Source of the DNA: Colocasia esculenta | Lineage: Eukaryota; Streptophyta; Magnoliopsida; Alismatales; Araceae | DNA length: 64,000 nucleotides | Direction: 5' to 3' | Assembly (NCBI GenBank): GCA_014218235.1 | Contig: CM024763.1 | Location: forward strand, 82,198,244 to 82,262,243 | Shown: positions 1-11,330 of the stretch, piece after piece | Layout: every line of letters begins with the position of its first letter | How positions within the stretch are numbered: the first letter of the stretch is position 1 | Made by a program: the position numbers and the translations under genes | The notes under the pieces: model-generated | What the model was told of the DNA's origin: nothing | Databases searched by the model: none | What the model saw: the letters and a program-made list of their open reading frames with translations, nothing else

Positions 1-18
1 GAAGCTGCTAATGATACT

Positions 19-303
19 GTGGATAAGATCAGGGGAAAGTCTGGGGAAGGATCCTCGGACCGTAAGAGGAAGTTCGAGTCGGGGAATGCCCCAAAGGTTC
101 AGCAAGCGAATAAGAAGGTAGGGAAGGCTTCGGTTGCAAACAAAGATGTGTGTAAGCATTGTCACCGTAGTGGTCACAAAACTGAAAACTGTTGGCGTAG
201 ATTGGGTGCGTGTCTGAAATGTGGGAGTACTCAACACCGAATTCTGGATTGTCCTATGAAAAAATGCGCCAGCAAATTCAAATGTTCGAGCAAAGCAGGG
301 TAG
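19..303 (+). pseudogene. Gag C-terminus with two zinc knuckles (retrotransposon)
   Basis: Basic, Lys/Arg-rich segment followed by two CCHC-type knuckles: CKHCHRSGHKTENC and CLKCGSTQHRILDC, both with the C-x2-C-x4-H-x4-C spacing. In Ty3/gypsy elements this nucleocapsid part of Gag binds the element RNA during particle assembly. The N-terminal capsid part is cut off by the window edge. The frame ends at 303 and the protease continues in a different frame, so this is a fragment of a broken polyprotein and the start codon at 19 is only an internal Met. Confidence 0.85.
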
Positions 304-313
304 ACTACAAGCC

Positions 314-553
314 GTGCAGGAAGTAGAATCAGAATCTCCACCAGAAGGCGGACTGATAGAAGGTATATTATTAGTAAACTCAAGACCCGCATATGTATTA
401 TTTGATTCAGGAGCTACACACTCCTTTATTAGTTATGAGTTTGCTAAGTTATTAGAAGTACAACCAGTTCCACTTCACATACAACTTGAGGTTGCAACAC
501 CTTTAAGTGAGGGGAGGAAGCTTAAGGAATATTACCTAATAGTCAAATCTTAG
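314..553 (+). pseudogene. Retropepsin-like aspartic protease fragment (retrotransposon)
   Basis: Contains the active-site signature VLFDSGATHSFIS (DSG triad with the following hydrophobic strand) typical of the gypsy protease that matures Gag-Pol. Only about 80 residues are open. After the stop near 553 the next stretch (554-960) still resembles the protease-RT linker but has no continuous frame. Frame 2 here against frame 1 for Gag shows at least one indel. Pseudogene by frame disruption. Confidence 0.8.
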
Positions 554-869
554 TCAAGGACCATAATTTGCCTGGTGATCTAATATGTCTTGAAATGTGG
601 GATTATGATGTGATTCTTGGAGATTTGGCTATCTAAGTATCATGCAAACTTGGATTGTCAATTAAAACAAGTAACCTTTCTAGGAAAGGAAATTACTCCC
701 ATACTTTTTGATGAACCTCGCACAAAGAAAATATCTATAATATCAGCAGAGTTAAAGCATGTAAACTAGTACAGAAAGGCTATCAAGGATATTTAGTTTC
801 CATAACTGTGATAAATCAGAACACTTCAGGTTGGAGAATATTCCGTGGTAAGGGAATTCCTGATGTATT

Positions 870-1720
870 CCCGAAGAACTACTTGGTTTACCACCTAGCA
901 GGGAAGTAAATTTCTCAATTGAATTAGTACTGGGAGCTACACCAATTTCGAGAACACCATACAGAATGTCCATGGACGAGTTGAAAGAGTTAAAGAGGCA
1001 GTTACTAGAATTGATAGAAAAAGGGTTTGTTAGACCAAGTACTTCACCTTGGGGTGCTCCAGTATTATTTGTGAAGAAAAAAGATGGATCTATGAGATTA
1101 TGCATAGATTATCGACAGTTGAATCAATTGACTATAAAGAACAAGTACCCACTTCCAAGAATTGATGATCTATTTGATCAACTATCTGGAGCTCATTATT
1201 TCTCTAAGATTGATTTAAGATCTGGATACACCAACTAAGAATTCAAGAGCAAGATATCCATAAAACAGCTTTTAGGACACGGTATGGACACTACGAATTT
1301 GTGGTAATGCCATTCGGATTGACAAATGCACCTGCTGCATTTATGCGCTTGATGAATGACATGTTCAGATCTTATTTAGATCAATTGTGGTTGTGTTTAT
1401 AGATGATATATTGATCTACTCTAAGAGTATAGAAGAGCATGAAGAACATTTGTGAATTACTTTACAATTATTACGGGATCACAATTATATGCGAAGTTCA
1501 GTAAATGTGAGTTTTGGTTGAAACAAGTAATGTTCCTAGGACATATCATTTCTGAAGAAGGATTATCAGTGGACTCATCAAAAGTAGAAACTATACAGAA
1601 ATGGGAGCAGCCTAAGAATCTTACGGAAGTACGAAGCTTTTTAGGCATGGCCAGTTACTACCGAGATTTGTCAAGGATTTTTCTAGAATTGCTTCACCAC
1701 TTACACAGTTAACTAGAAAA
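870..1720 (+). pseudogene. Reverse transcriptase domain, frameshifted (retrotransposon)
   Basis: From about 966 the frame reads a gypsy RT: the PWGAPVLFVKKKDG finger motif, then RLCIDYRQLN and KIDLRSGY. After a stop near 1238, another frame carries MPFGLTNAPAAF and the catalytic box as FIDDILIYS (about 1395-1430, the Asp-Asp pair retained). A third frame (1452-1712) carries the thumb/connection motifs FLGHIIS and VRSFLGMASYYR. Catalytic residues survive but at least three frame changes break the protein. It would copy element RNA into cDNA in cytoplasmic particles; as found here it cannot be translated intact. Confidence 0.9.
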
Positions 1721-1789
1721 GGAACTGCATTGATATGGAATGAAAGTTGTGAACAAGCCTTTCAGCTGTTAAAGGAATGTTTATCCACC

Positions 1790-2200
1790 GCACCAATTTT
1801 AGCCTTGTCGGTAGAAGGAAAAATATTTGAAGTTTATACTGATGCCTCGGGTATGGACTGGGATGTGTATTGATGCAGGAAGGAAGGGTTATTGCTTATG
1901 CTTCTAGACAATTAAAGACCCATGAGAAGAACTACCCACCCGTACATGATCTGGAATTAGCCGCAGTAGTTTTTGCTCTTAAACTCTGGAGACACTACTT
2001 GTATGACAACCAGTTCATAGTATACTCTGATCATAAGAGTCTCAATATCTGTTTTCACAGAAAGAACTAAATATGAGACAAAGAAGATGGATGGACTATA
2101 TCAAAGATTATGACATCAAAATAGAATATCATCCAGAGAAAGGCAACACTGTGGCCGATGCACTCAGTAGAAATCCTGTAACCAGGTATGTCAATTGCAA
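1790..2200 (+). pseudogene. RNase H domain, frameshifted (retrotransposon)
   Basis: The motif EVYTDASG (about 1829-1852) provides the first catalytic Asp of the retrotransposon RNase H. The next frame (1870-2070) holds VIAYASRQLK, then ELAAVVFALKLWRHYLY with the catalytic Glu region, and VYSDHKSL with the next Asp. A further frame carries the end of the domain, including ADALSR-like wording near 2155-2175. Order and motifs match gypsy RNase H; a frame break at about 1855 and a stop at about 2070 inactivate it. Confidence 0.85.
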
Positions 2201-3360
2201 GTAAAGGAATGGAAGTTGTTAGAAGAGTTTTCTACATTGAGTTTAAAGACTGAACTGCAGGAAGCAAGAGTTGTAATTAATAACATGATAGTGCAATCAG
2301 ATTTGCTAAAGCAAATTAAAGAACAACAGAGCAATGATCCTATTTTGACAGAAACTAGAGAAAAATTGGCTTTCAGATCTGATTTTAATGAAGATGAGCA
2401 TGGAAATCTTTTCGGGACAGATTATGTGTACCGGATAATCCTGAAATCAAGAAACAAATCTTGGAAGAAGCTCATCGATCACATTATACGATTCATCTAG
2501 GAGTTGTCAAGATGTATCAAGATCTGAAAAGCATTTTTAGTGGTGTAACATGAAAAAGGACATTGTGGACTTTGTAGCGAGATGTTTGACCTGTCAGAAG
2601 GTTAAAGCCGAACACCAGAAACCGGCAGGAAAGTTAAAACCACTTGAAGTACCAGAATGGAAATGGGATAGTGTCGGTATGGATTTTATTGTCGGACTGC
2701 CCAGGACACGAAGTGGATTCGATGTAATATGGGTAGTTATTGAACGACTTACTAAATCAGCTCATTTCTTGGCAATTAAAACAAGATGGTCCGTCAGTGT
2801 TCTAGCAGCCTTGTACATGAAAGAAATTGTTCGGTTGCATGGGATTCCAAAAGACATAATTTCTGACAGAGATGCAAGATTTACTTACACTTTTGGAGAG
2901 AATTACAAGATGCACTGGGGACTAAGTAAAGTTTAGCACTGCTTTTCATCCTCAAATTGACGGACAGACAGAACGAGTAAATCAGATCATTGAAGATATG
3001 TGTCGTGCTTGCATATTGGAGTTTGGAAACGATTGGAATACTCATTTAGCAATAATGGAGTTTGCTTACAATAATAGCTACCAGTCTACTATTCAAATGG
3101 CACCATTTGAAGCTTTGTATGGCAGGCAATGTAGATCACCATTGTGTTGGGTAGAATTGATGGAATCACATACTCTTGGACCCGAAATAATTCAGGAAAC
3201 AACAGAAACTATTAAGTTGGTACGAGATCGGATGAAAGCTGCTCAAGATCGACAAAAAGCTATGCGGATCAAAGAAGAAGGGAGCTGGAATTTCAACCAA
3301 GAGAGCATGTGTTCCTTAAAGTATCACCTCGAAGAGGAATCAAAATATTTGGTATTAAGG
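2195..3360 (+). pseudogene. Integrase: HHCC finger and DDE core, broken (retrotransposon)
   Basis: The zinc-binding HHCC region spans about 2470-2600 (His pair near 2475-2500, then CLTCQK) and is cut by a stop just before 2550. The core reads WDSVGMDFIVGLP (first Asp), then HGIPKDIISDRDARFT (second Asp). After a frame break near 2935 come FHPQ-like wording and AYNNSYQSTIQMAPFEALYGR, characteristic of Ty3/gypsy integrases; the Glu region falls around the frame break. The domain inserts element cDNA into chromosomes. Two or more frame changes make it non-functional here. Confidence 0.9.
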
Positions 3361-3364
3361 GAAA

Positions 3365-3718
3365 ATGAGTCCAAGATATATTGGATCGTTTGAAATACTG
3401 AAAAGAATTGGGGAAATGACGTACCAACTAGCACTTCCACCACAATTATCCAACGTGCATGATATTTTCCATGTATCAATGTTGAGAAAATATGTGTATG
3501 ATCCAGAACATATTATTGAATACCAAAATTTGGGTATACAAGAAAATTTGGCATATGAGGAAAGACCAGTGCAAATCCTTGACCGAAAAATCAAGCAACT
3601 TCGGAACAAGGAAGTTCCCTTATTGAAGATTCAATGGAGCAGACGAGGACAAGAGGAGGCCACATGGGAACTAGAAGATACCATCAAGACGAGATATCCA
3701 GAATTATTTTCAGGTTAG
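3365..3718 (+). pseudogene. Integrase C-terminus with chromodomain-like tail
   Basis: Open for 117 residues: RYIGSFEIL and then VHDIFHVSMLRKYV (the usual end of gypsy integrase), followed by VQILDRKIKQLRNKEVPLLKIQW and EATWELED, ending YPELFSG with a natural stop just before the polypurine tract. The last about 50 residues look like the chromodomain-like module that targets chromovirus integration to heterochromatin. Assignment of the tail as a chromodomain rests on position and the W-E-E pattern only. Confidence 0.75.
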
Positions 3719-5327
3719 TATAATGATCTTTATGTTATTAATTTGGAGGACCAATTTTTTTTTTAGTAGGGGAGAGTAGTAACGCCCCAGAAATTTTAAA
3801 TATTAAGAAAATAGAAACAATTTGGTTAAAATATCTTAGGATTGTTATTAAAATATGATAATTAGATGATAGACTTAATTAGTGGTAATGAACATTATCC
3901 CAGTGTCGTACCTCGAAGTGCATGCCTCCACAGAGCGATATCGGAAAATGATAACGAATAAAAATCCGAGAACATCATAATTTTCAGAAAAATTGTGGAG
4001 AAACCAAATATATAATTATCTGAATTTTTCGACGTACGGATTCCAAGTACAGTCGACGCGACCATTTTTCGGGTGATTTTTCACCTAGTGTAAAATAAAA
4101 TCTAAAAATTAATTAAAAATCACCATAATTAGTAAAACTATCATAATAGTCTATGGTCAAAATTTCAATGCAATCAGATATGGTTTGGATAGGTTTATTT
4201 AAAGAACAAGTGGCTAGTTGAATTATGAGGGAATTACGCAATGGGTTTTTCTGGGAATTTTTAGTGGGTTACGTGGAGGCTTCTGGTGAGGCCAGCACCT
4301 AAGTTGGAGATGGTAACACCTCAGTTACCATGTGTAAACTTGAGAAGTGTTGCATGGGCTACGTGTTGGGGTGAAAACCAAGTGAGCTTTCACCATGACA
4401 CATCAAAGGGTTGATGTGTCGATGCATGAGAACTCTGCTGGCCCTATAAAAGCCTTCCATCTCCATCGTACGCACCTTTCTCCCAGTTTGCTGGTGTGTG
4501 TATACTACTTCTGAAGTCCCTCCACTGCCATGCTACTGGTTTGAGTTGTCAACTCTACTTGGAAAGGGCTTCCACGACAGTTCTGGGTTTCATTCTCTGG
4601 AAGGATTGCAGTGGAGGCTATCTTGCGTGCAAGTTTGCAATTGTCTTTCTCTAATTTCTGTGGATCTCTAAGTGAAGGAACTCTCATTACTTGTTCAGGT
4701 AGGATTCTTCTCTTGATCTTTCTAAGTTCTCCTACTACTTCTCTTTGATCCTCTGGTTAATGGCATGTAAAACTCTATGCATGCTATTCTTCCAGTTTGA
4801 AAACTCAGACTATTGTGAAATCTGAGAAGTCATGTTATTGATCATGTTATTTTCAAAGTTTAGAAAATGTCCATGATAAGAAATCATCATTATACCATGT
4901 TTTAGTTTATTCTTAAGTTACAAGTAACCACATGTTACTAGCTTTGTCCAAGTTGACTGAATCCAGAGTGTAGATCCATTATATGGATTGGATAGAACTT
5001 CGACGGTTTCCTACGTGAAGTTAACTTGATTCGTTGAGAAGTTATAGAACTCTCAAGTGAGTACATTTGATATAATATCAATAGAGAAAGATGAAGAGAA
5101 AGGAGTTCTAAGAAAAGTGCTCTTCATTATAACTTTAGAGTTAACTCCTTGCTAAACATTCTTGTAATATTATTTCCATGATATTCCTTTAGTCTTCGGA
5201 ACATGTTTCAATGAGTATTACATCTGAAATCATACTTGTTTAGGGTCCTAATTATGTTAGGAATGTTAGAGAAACTTTGTAGAACCATTTGAGGTTGAAT
5301 TGAATGGTTTTCTGAAAATTTACATAG

Positions 5328-5735
5328 CCCCTGTCGACACACTCTCCCAGACTAGCCATTGATTCCCTGGGAGGAGGCTCTAGTGTCGACACTACTCCAA
5401 CTAGTGTCGACACACTCTTCAGAACCTGTAAAACATTCCTTCTGGAAGAGGTCTCTAGTGTCGACACTACTGCATCTAGTGTCGACACACTATACAGATC
5501 TGCAAACCAGGTCTTTTGGAAAATGTCTCTAGTGTCGACACTACTGAGTCCAGTGTCGACACACTGTCCAGACCTGCTTGATGGGTTCTCTGGGCTGTCT
5601 CTAGTGTCGACCTGCCCTGGTCTAGTGTCGACACTAGAGGATCTTTTCTTCACATTTCTGCCTTTGCTCTGAGCTATTGTGTCGACACCAGTGATGATTG
5701 TGTGGACAGCAGACCCAGCCTGTCGACAAATCTTG
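5328..5735 (+). repeat. Tandem array of GTCGACAC palindromes in the LTR
   Basis: About eleven copies of a GTCGACA core, several forming the perfect 12-bp palindrome AGTGTCGACACT (for example near 5380, 5455, 5530 and 5622). They come in pairs about 22 bp apart within a higher-order period of about 70-75 bp. The 133-residue minus-strand frame across it is a translation of the repeat and is not a gene. Confidence 0.85.
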
Positions 5736-5866
5736 ACAGAGCCATGTTTACAGCATCTTTTTGACTCCGTTCTTCGTTGTAAATCCTATCCAATTGTTCT
5801 ACTTGTTAGTCTACTTTTATCATATGAATTTTACTACCAAAACACCTACTTAAATCAGTCAAGTTA

Positions 5867-6040
5867 TGTAAGACCCTTGATTTTCATCTTGTTTGTTTTA
5901 AGTATATGTATATGCGTATAAGTGTATACTATTGATGTATAGATTATTGTGTATAAGTATTTATTTATATAAATTGTATGAATTAGTATTATTGAAATGT
6001 ACATATTGTATTCAAATATATATATATACATATATATATA

Positions 6041-6082
<42 letters not shown>

Positions 6083-8873
6083 TGTTATAAATTCTACATA
6101 ATTAAGTGAATTTTGTCGGCCAGTCGGCGTCAACATCGGCTGACGCTGACCAGCGGTAGGCGGCAATATCGATGGACGCCCATTTTGGATAGGCGACCAT
6201 AGATATGGACGCCAATATCCCAGACCTGTTATGTTTCCAGATCCGGAAACGCCTCCGAAAATTTAGCCTCTTGTTTTGGAAACCCTTCCCAACGGCTCTG
6301 AGACTTACCCCTTTAGCATATCCGACCCCCACCCTTTATAATACCCAGTTTTCGGCCAGATCCATCCCTTTTGACTCTTGGGTCAAAAACCTAGCTCTTC
6401 TATGCAAAAACCCTAACTTGAACCTGAGAGATCTGACTTCGGGAGGCTTCATCTGGCGATCTGCATCGACTGGTGTCAACCTTGAACATCCGGAACGACT
6501 CCCCACGCTGGTGTGCTGTGAAGATCAACAAAGATCCGAAGAAGGAGGGATTTGAAGACTCTTTGGCACAGGCCGAGGAGGGCTTCTCCGGCTTGAATCG
6601 TCGTTTGTAGATTTTACAGGAGGCAAGTACCCCACTCACATCAACCCTACATGTGTCTAGTATGTCCCAGGAATTTTTCAGATTTTTCTCGTGTCCTGGA
6701 ACCCCCCTTTCAAGTGATTTGTTGGCTTTCAGGCTGTGTTTGTGCAGACAGGATATTAACCGCAAGATCCCTTGCCGCAAATATCATGTGTTGGCGGCAT
6801 CATATAATGCCGTTAACCTATAGACGGCTACCTCATGCCGTCGAGTTCTTCAGACTGCAACAGTGTGCAAGTCTGTCCTTATATAAATTAATTTTTGAGT
6901 TTTTCCGCATGAGGATATACAGTAAAATTTCATATAATATGTAAATATATATGTTTCGGTGTACTGTGAGTTATTGTGCATTTTTGAATTTTCACTAATT
7001 ATTAGAATTCTTTGAATGTGCTACCAACAAAATTTTAATCTTGGAAAATGTCGTTTATGAAATATGTATAGAATTTAATTGCCATGAAATTTTTGTACAT
7101 TGTTTATGAGATCTGATGCATGATATAAAAATTTGAGTAAATTATAATATCTGTATAGTTTATTTAATTTTCTGAACCGAAAAATAGTTAATATGTCTAC
7201 TCAATGTAAAAAAGTTAAGAATTCATGCGAAACTAGTTAAATTCCTATAATTTGTGATAAAATTTGTACTATCAGTATTCATGTATGTAATAAATTGTGA
7301 ATCCGAATAATGAAAATTTATGTCAGTTTGGCTATTTTTACAGTTGATAACATCACTGTTAGAATTTTCAGAAAATATATGTAATTCAGAAAAATATAAA
7401 TTTTGGTATGCATGATGATTAAACTATGATGAATTTATGGTTAAATTTTTGTACTGAACAGATGACAATATCTATATAAAATTGTTTTATGTTAGATATT
7501 AATAATTAATACATGCTAATATGATTAATGTTTAATTCTGCAAAAATTTCAGCATGATTAGAATTGTTGTAAAAAAATTTGATTAATACTGAAAACAGTA
7601 GTACCATGCTAGGTAATACTGAAGAATGTAAATGTGCGAACATGATATGAATGCGTAAATATTTTGTATTTAGAAATGTGTTGAAATTGAGAAAATGTAT
7701 TAATGTGTCAATGGGTGACACTGCTACCTTAGAGGGCTGTGGAACTGTACTGTGGTAAAGTCCCCACGGGAAAGTTCAAACTGTGTGATGTCCCATGGGC
7801 ATTGGGATTAAATCTTGGAGGCGAACAAGTATCGCTGGTTAGGGTGGAGAGTGCTTCTCCCGGTTCTGCACAGCAACTAAGATTAATCACTTGAATGCCT
7901 AGGTGATTGATATGTGATGTGATTAGTGTGTGTCCTTCTAAAGTGGTTTGGGCTATGTGTCACGGCATTAAGGAAAAGTGAAAATGTGTTTAAGTGAAAG
8001 AAAATGTGTAATTGTGAACCTGTGTAAGTGAATATGTGTTCATGAAATTCTTATGAAAGTATGCAAAAATGATAAGTTTCTTGTGAATGTGATATGATAG
8101 TAGTAAAACAGCGAGCTTTTCACTAATATAAATGTGTTAACTATGTGCAAAATTGTCTTAGAATTCATGTTAATTAGTTGTTATGAAATATGTAAATTTA
8201 TGTGTAAAATGATCAACATGTGGCCTATAAATGTTTGAATGAATCAGTTTATCATAGTGAAAAGTGTAGAAAGCATGTGATAGGATTAGTTATTGTGTAT
8301 AAAACTAAATCCCATGTGTAAAATGTGTAGAAATCATGAATATGCTTCTATTTGAAAAATTGTCACTTCCATGCATTATGTGTAAATGATATAGTATAAG
8401 GATATAGAGATTACTTGATGCATGTATGTTTAGTGTGCTTGGTGTTACTTGTTGAGTTCTTTTGAACTCATTTTTGCTTCGGTGTACAGGTGCAGACGTT
8501 TCTACTTCTTCCAAGGAGATCGTTAGGAGCGACTCGGAGCGAGAGTAGGAGAGATTGTTGTGGAGTTAGCATTGTACTTTCCATTACTTCATAGTATGTA
8601 ATAAAGACTCTGCGTAGTCTCATGTGGACAATGTATTTATTTTATTTCAGTTATGAACAGTTAGCTCTCTTTTCTACTATACGGACTGTGAATAGAATGT
8701 GGATGATGGAATAAGACTTCTTTTCAGTTCTTTAAATTCCGCTGTCATGAGATATATTATATTTGTGTATGTTTCAGCCTATTGTACTAGTGTTGGGTAA
8801 TGTCCCACTGTAGCGATGCTTTCTATATCGACGTGGGTTGGTGGAACTGTACCGATATAAAGAGGTCGTTACA
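5867..8873 (+). mobile_element. Solo LTR N1 (gypsy-like), TSD AGTTA
   Basis: Begins TGTAAGACCCTTG and ends GGTCGTTACA. The 5-bp target AGTTA is present at both sides (5862-5866 and 8874-8878). There is no gag or pol, so it is a solo LTR of 3007 bp left by unequal recombination. It carries GC-richer motif clusters with GTCAACATCGG- and GCCGTTAACC-like words (6110-6860), and a conserved leader-like block around 8450-8545. It lies inside the older 3' LTR of the neighbouring chromovirus and is therefore younger. Confidence 0.93.
6018..6081 (+). repeat. (TA)n/(TG)n microsatellite
   Basis: An AT dinucleotide run followed by a GT run of about 15 units inside solo LTR N1. A similar TA run sits at the corresponding end of the related minus-strand LTR (about 14366-14402). 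Confidence 0.9.
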
Positions 8874-9728
8874 AGTTATCTTCCTTGTTACCTTGAGTTA
8901 TTTCTACATGTTCCGAACAGAATTGTCCTCTTGAGATTGTCAATTTCTGAAATCAATGACGGAATCGAGTTCCTGGATGCTTGTGTACAAACCTTGAGTA
9001 ACTATGAGTAAAACCTTTGTATTTCCTTGGTTCATTACAAGGGTAAAAGTGTGGTGATGACAAATTGAGAGTCTTGGACTCAATCTAAGAATTATGCCTA
9101 GCAAATAAGGGCTGGTCCAGTCCTGGGAGGAGCACCCATATTCGTTTAAGTGGTCGCGCGGAACGATAAAGGATGAGTGGATGTTTGGCATAGCATCATT
9201 AAGTGTTTGATTGGTCATCATATCATCGTATTGTGTGTTTATATGTGTTCAACACAGATCGTGAGTGTTGCTATGAATTCCTGAATCTTGAGTTCATTGT
9301 CCAATAACTCTGCTATCTAGTGTCATAAAGCAATCTCAGTTTGGCATGCAAAAGCAAGATTACATGTATAACTCCTTGGCACATACTTTGTGTATCTTGA
9401 TCCTTTGATTATAAGATTTGAATCCTACTGAGCTAGTTAGCTCACAGAATTCTACTTTTCAGGTAATCCAGATGGATCAAATGAATAAGGGGGAAGAGTG
9501 CTGAGTGAAACACCTAACAGCAAGGAACCATCTATGTTACTTTTTGTAATATTGTGAATAGCCAGTGTGATGTAATAATTTTCTTTTGACTAATTCCTCA
9601 TGAGAACAGCAAAGAGGAAATCTATGTAATATGTACTTTTGAGGCTATCTAAGGAATGAATGATATAGTTTCTTTTCCGTGTTATATTCTGTCATTTTCG
9701 ATAAATAGAACTTTATTAGGACGTGACA

Positions 9729-9995
9729 AAGCCATTTTAAGTGGTTCAAAAACTAAGAGACCTACTCATCCTTCCATCTCCCTGAGCATACATACTCTTC
9801 GAGCTAAATTCTGTAGGTCTGGAGTGGGGGGTAGGTGGAGAGGTGAAATCTTGACCCTCAATAGGCCTAATATATATGTGAAAGCCTAGTTACTAAATGG
9901 GAGCCCGCCTACCAGAGCCCAGTTATCAAATAGAGGTATGAAGTGCCATGAGCACCTGATTTGCCACCCTAAGGAGGGCCCCCTATCTTGATGTC
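9729..9995. other. Unassigned spacer between two LTR elements
   Basis: 267 bp between the end of the chromovirus LTR and the target duplication of the copia-like LTR. I see no ORF, RNA gene or terminal repeat in it. It is probably the original insertion-site sequence. Confidence 0.5.
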
Positions 9996-10229
9996 GACGC
10001 TGATGATCAGATTTTCTCCTTGTAATTTAAATGAATTACATATCTATTTTGGTGATTAACAAAACTAAGACAATGTGCATTTCTAACATATTTTCTATGA
10101 GATTTAAGCACAGGAAGCAATCAAGGAAATACAGGCAAAATCAGTGAGTATTTATCACCCTGTAGCATTTACAGTTCAAAGCATAAAATTTTCTAAGTAC
10201 ACATCGACTTTCTAGATGTTATAATGATT

Positions 10230-10990
10230 TCCTTAGAATCCTAACGATTTCCTCATCACATCGATTTTTGGTTCTATAACGATTTCATAAGTCATCGTTA
10301 TTCTATTGAAGTCTATTTTATAATGATTCACTAAGTAATCGCAACGATTTACCTCTCATAACGATTCGCTAAGAGATCGCAACGATTTACCTCTCATAAC
10401 GATTCGCTAAGAGATCGCAATGATTTGTCTCTCATAATGATTCGCTAAGAGATCACAACGATTTGCCTCATAATGATTCGCTAAGAGATCGCAACGATTT
10501 GCTCTCAGAACGATTCGATAAGTGTGCACATCGATTCCGAGCTCATAACGATTTGATTATCGCAATGATATCTTAAGTGAGAAACAACGATTTGCTCTCA
10601 CAACGACTTCGGTTTCACAACGACTCCGGTTTCACAACGACTCATTAAGTCTCATAACGATTCGATAAGTTACACAACGACTTAGTCACTGTAACGATTC
10701 ATTATGTTACATAACGACTTGGTCGCCGTAATGATTTGATACATTAAACAACGAATCGTTCACTATACCAACTCGATAAGTAAAACAACGATTTGCTCAT
10801 AACGATTTGGTTATAACGGCTTGTCCATAACGATTTGCTGATAGTATCATAACGATTTGTCTCTACAATGATTCAGTTATTAATGCATAACGATTTGTGT
10901 GTACATCGACTTGTTTATGAATGTATAACGATTCACATGAACAACGACTCATCCACATCGGTTTCATAAGCTATGCTCATATCGATTTCA
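10230..10990 (+). repeat. Minisatellite of AACGATT/AACGACT units
   Basis: An array with a clean 36-38-bp period between about 10329 and 10500 (repeats of CGCTAAGAGATCGCAACG followed by CATAACGATT). It decays into a shorter motif, AACGATTT or AACGACT, that recurs every 15-30 bp up to about 10990. It lies in the 5' part of LTR M, at the same relative place as the TTCGACT array in the related LTR at 60.2-60.7 kb. Confidence 0.9.
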
Positions 10991-11330
10991 TGGTCTATAT
11001 CGACTTGATATTCAAACCTATTCTCAGATAGTTTGAAAAGTCAAAGTCTTCCCTCGCTTTTCTCTCACATCCATGCATTATTATGACTGAACATATCACT
11101 GCACTGCATGCAAATGATATCTTCTATTTCCATGCTTATACTGTAAACATCTTTTTAGAAGAACATAATGGAATTTCCATTTCGGTACAAAACCTTTCTT
11201 AACCTTGACTGACACCGAGAGACATTATAGCTGTCTATCGTTTAAGCTTTAATGCATACAGATCTCTGACAACTTATTCTTATACAACGTTGGACACAAT
11301 AGAAGCCGAAGGATATCAAAGAGGATTCTC

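Larger units (their letters stand above)
1..3777 (+). mobile_element. Ty3/gypsy retrotransposon internal region, 5'-truncated by window edge
   Basis: Gag-pol remnant read in plus orientation in the canonical Ty3/gypsy order: Gag zinc knuckles, protease, reverse transcriptase, RNase H, integrase, chromodomain-like tail. Integrase lying after RNase H places it in Ty3/gypsy, not Ty1/copia. The C-terminal stretch after integrase (EATWE, then YP-LF at the end) resembles the chromodomain-type tail of plant chromoviruses, perhaps Tekay/Del; the clade is inference. The reading frame changes several times and stops interrupt pol, so the element is dead. A purine-rich tract at 3768-3776 just before the LTR fits a polypurine tract. 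The 5' LTR and most of Gag lie outside the window. Confidence 0.93.
3778..9728 (+). mobile_element. 3' LTR of the Ty3/gypsy element, split by a nested solo LTR
   Basis: Starts just after the purine tract with AGTAACGCCCC (a mutated TGTAACGCCCC) and ends near 9728 at ACGTGACA. Removing the solo LTR at 5867-8873 and its duplicated target leaves about 2.94 kb. The left part carries the palindromic GTCGAC array; the right part (about 9430-9500) carries a leader-like block with GAGCTAGTTAGCTCA and TTTTCAG that recurs in related LTRs at 8455, 40900 and 53420 and on the minus strand near 11720. No protein-coding capacity. The 3' boundary is less certain than the 5' one because the matching LTR is outside the window. 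Confidence 0.75.

Noticed and set aside
5252..5653. 133-residue minus-strand ORF with repeated SVDTR words
   Set aside because: It is a direct translation of the GTCGACAC array inside an LTR.
6205..6780. ORFs of 97-126 residues on both strands near 6.2-6.9 kb
   Set aside because: They lie wholly inside solo LTR N1 and have no domain. The GC-richer LTR block explains their length.
10230..10990. CRISPR-like appearance of the 38-bp periodic array
   Set aside because: Units are contiguous and decay into a short motif, there are no unique spacers or cas genes, and it lies in a plant LTR.
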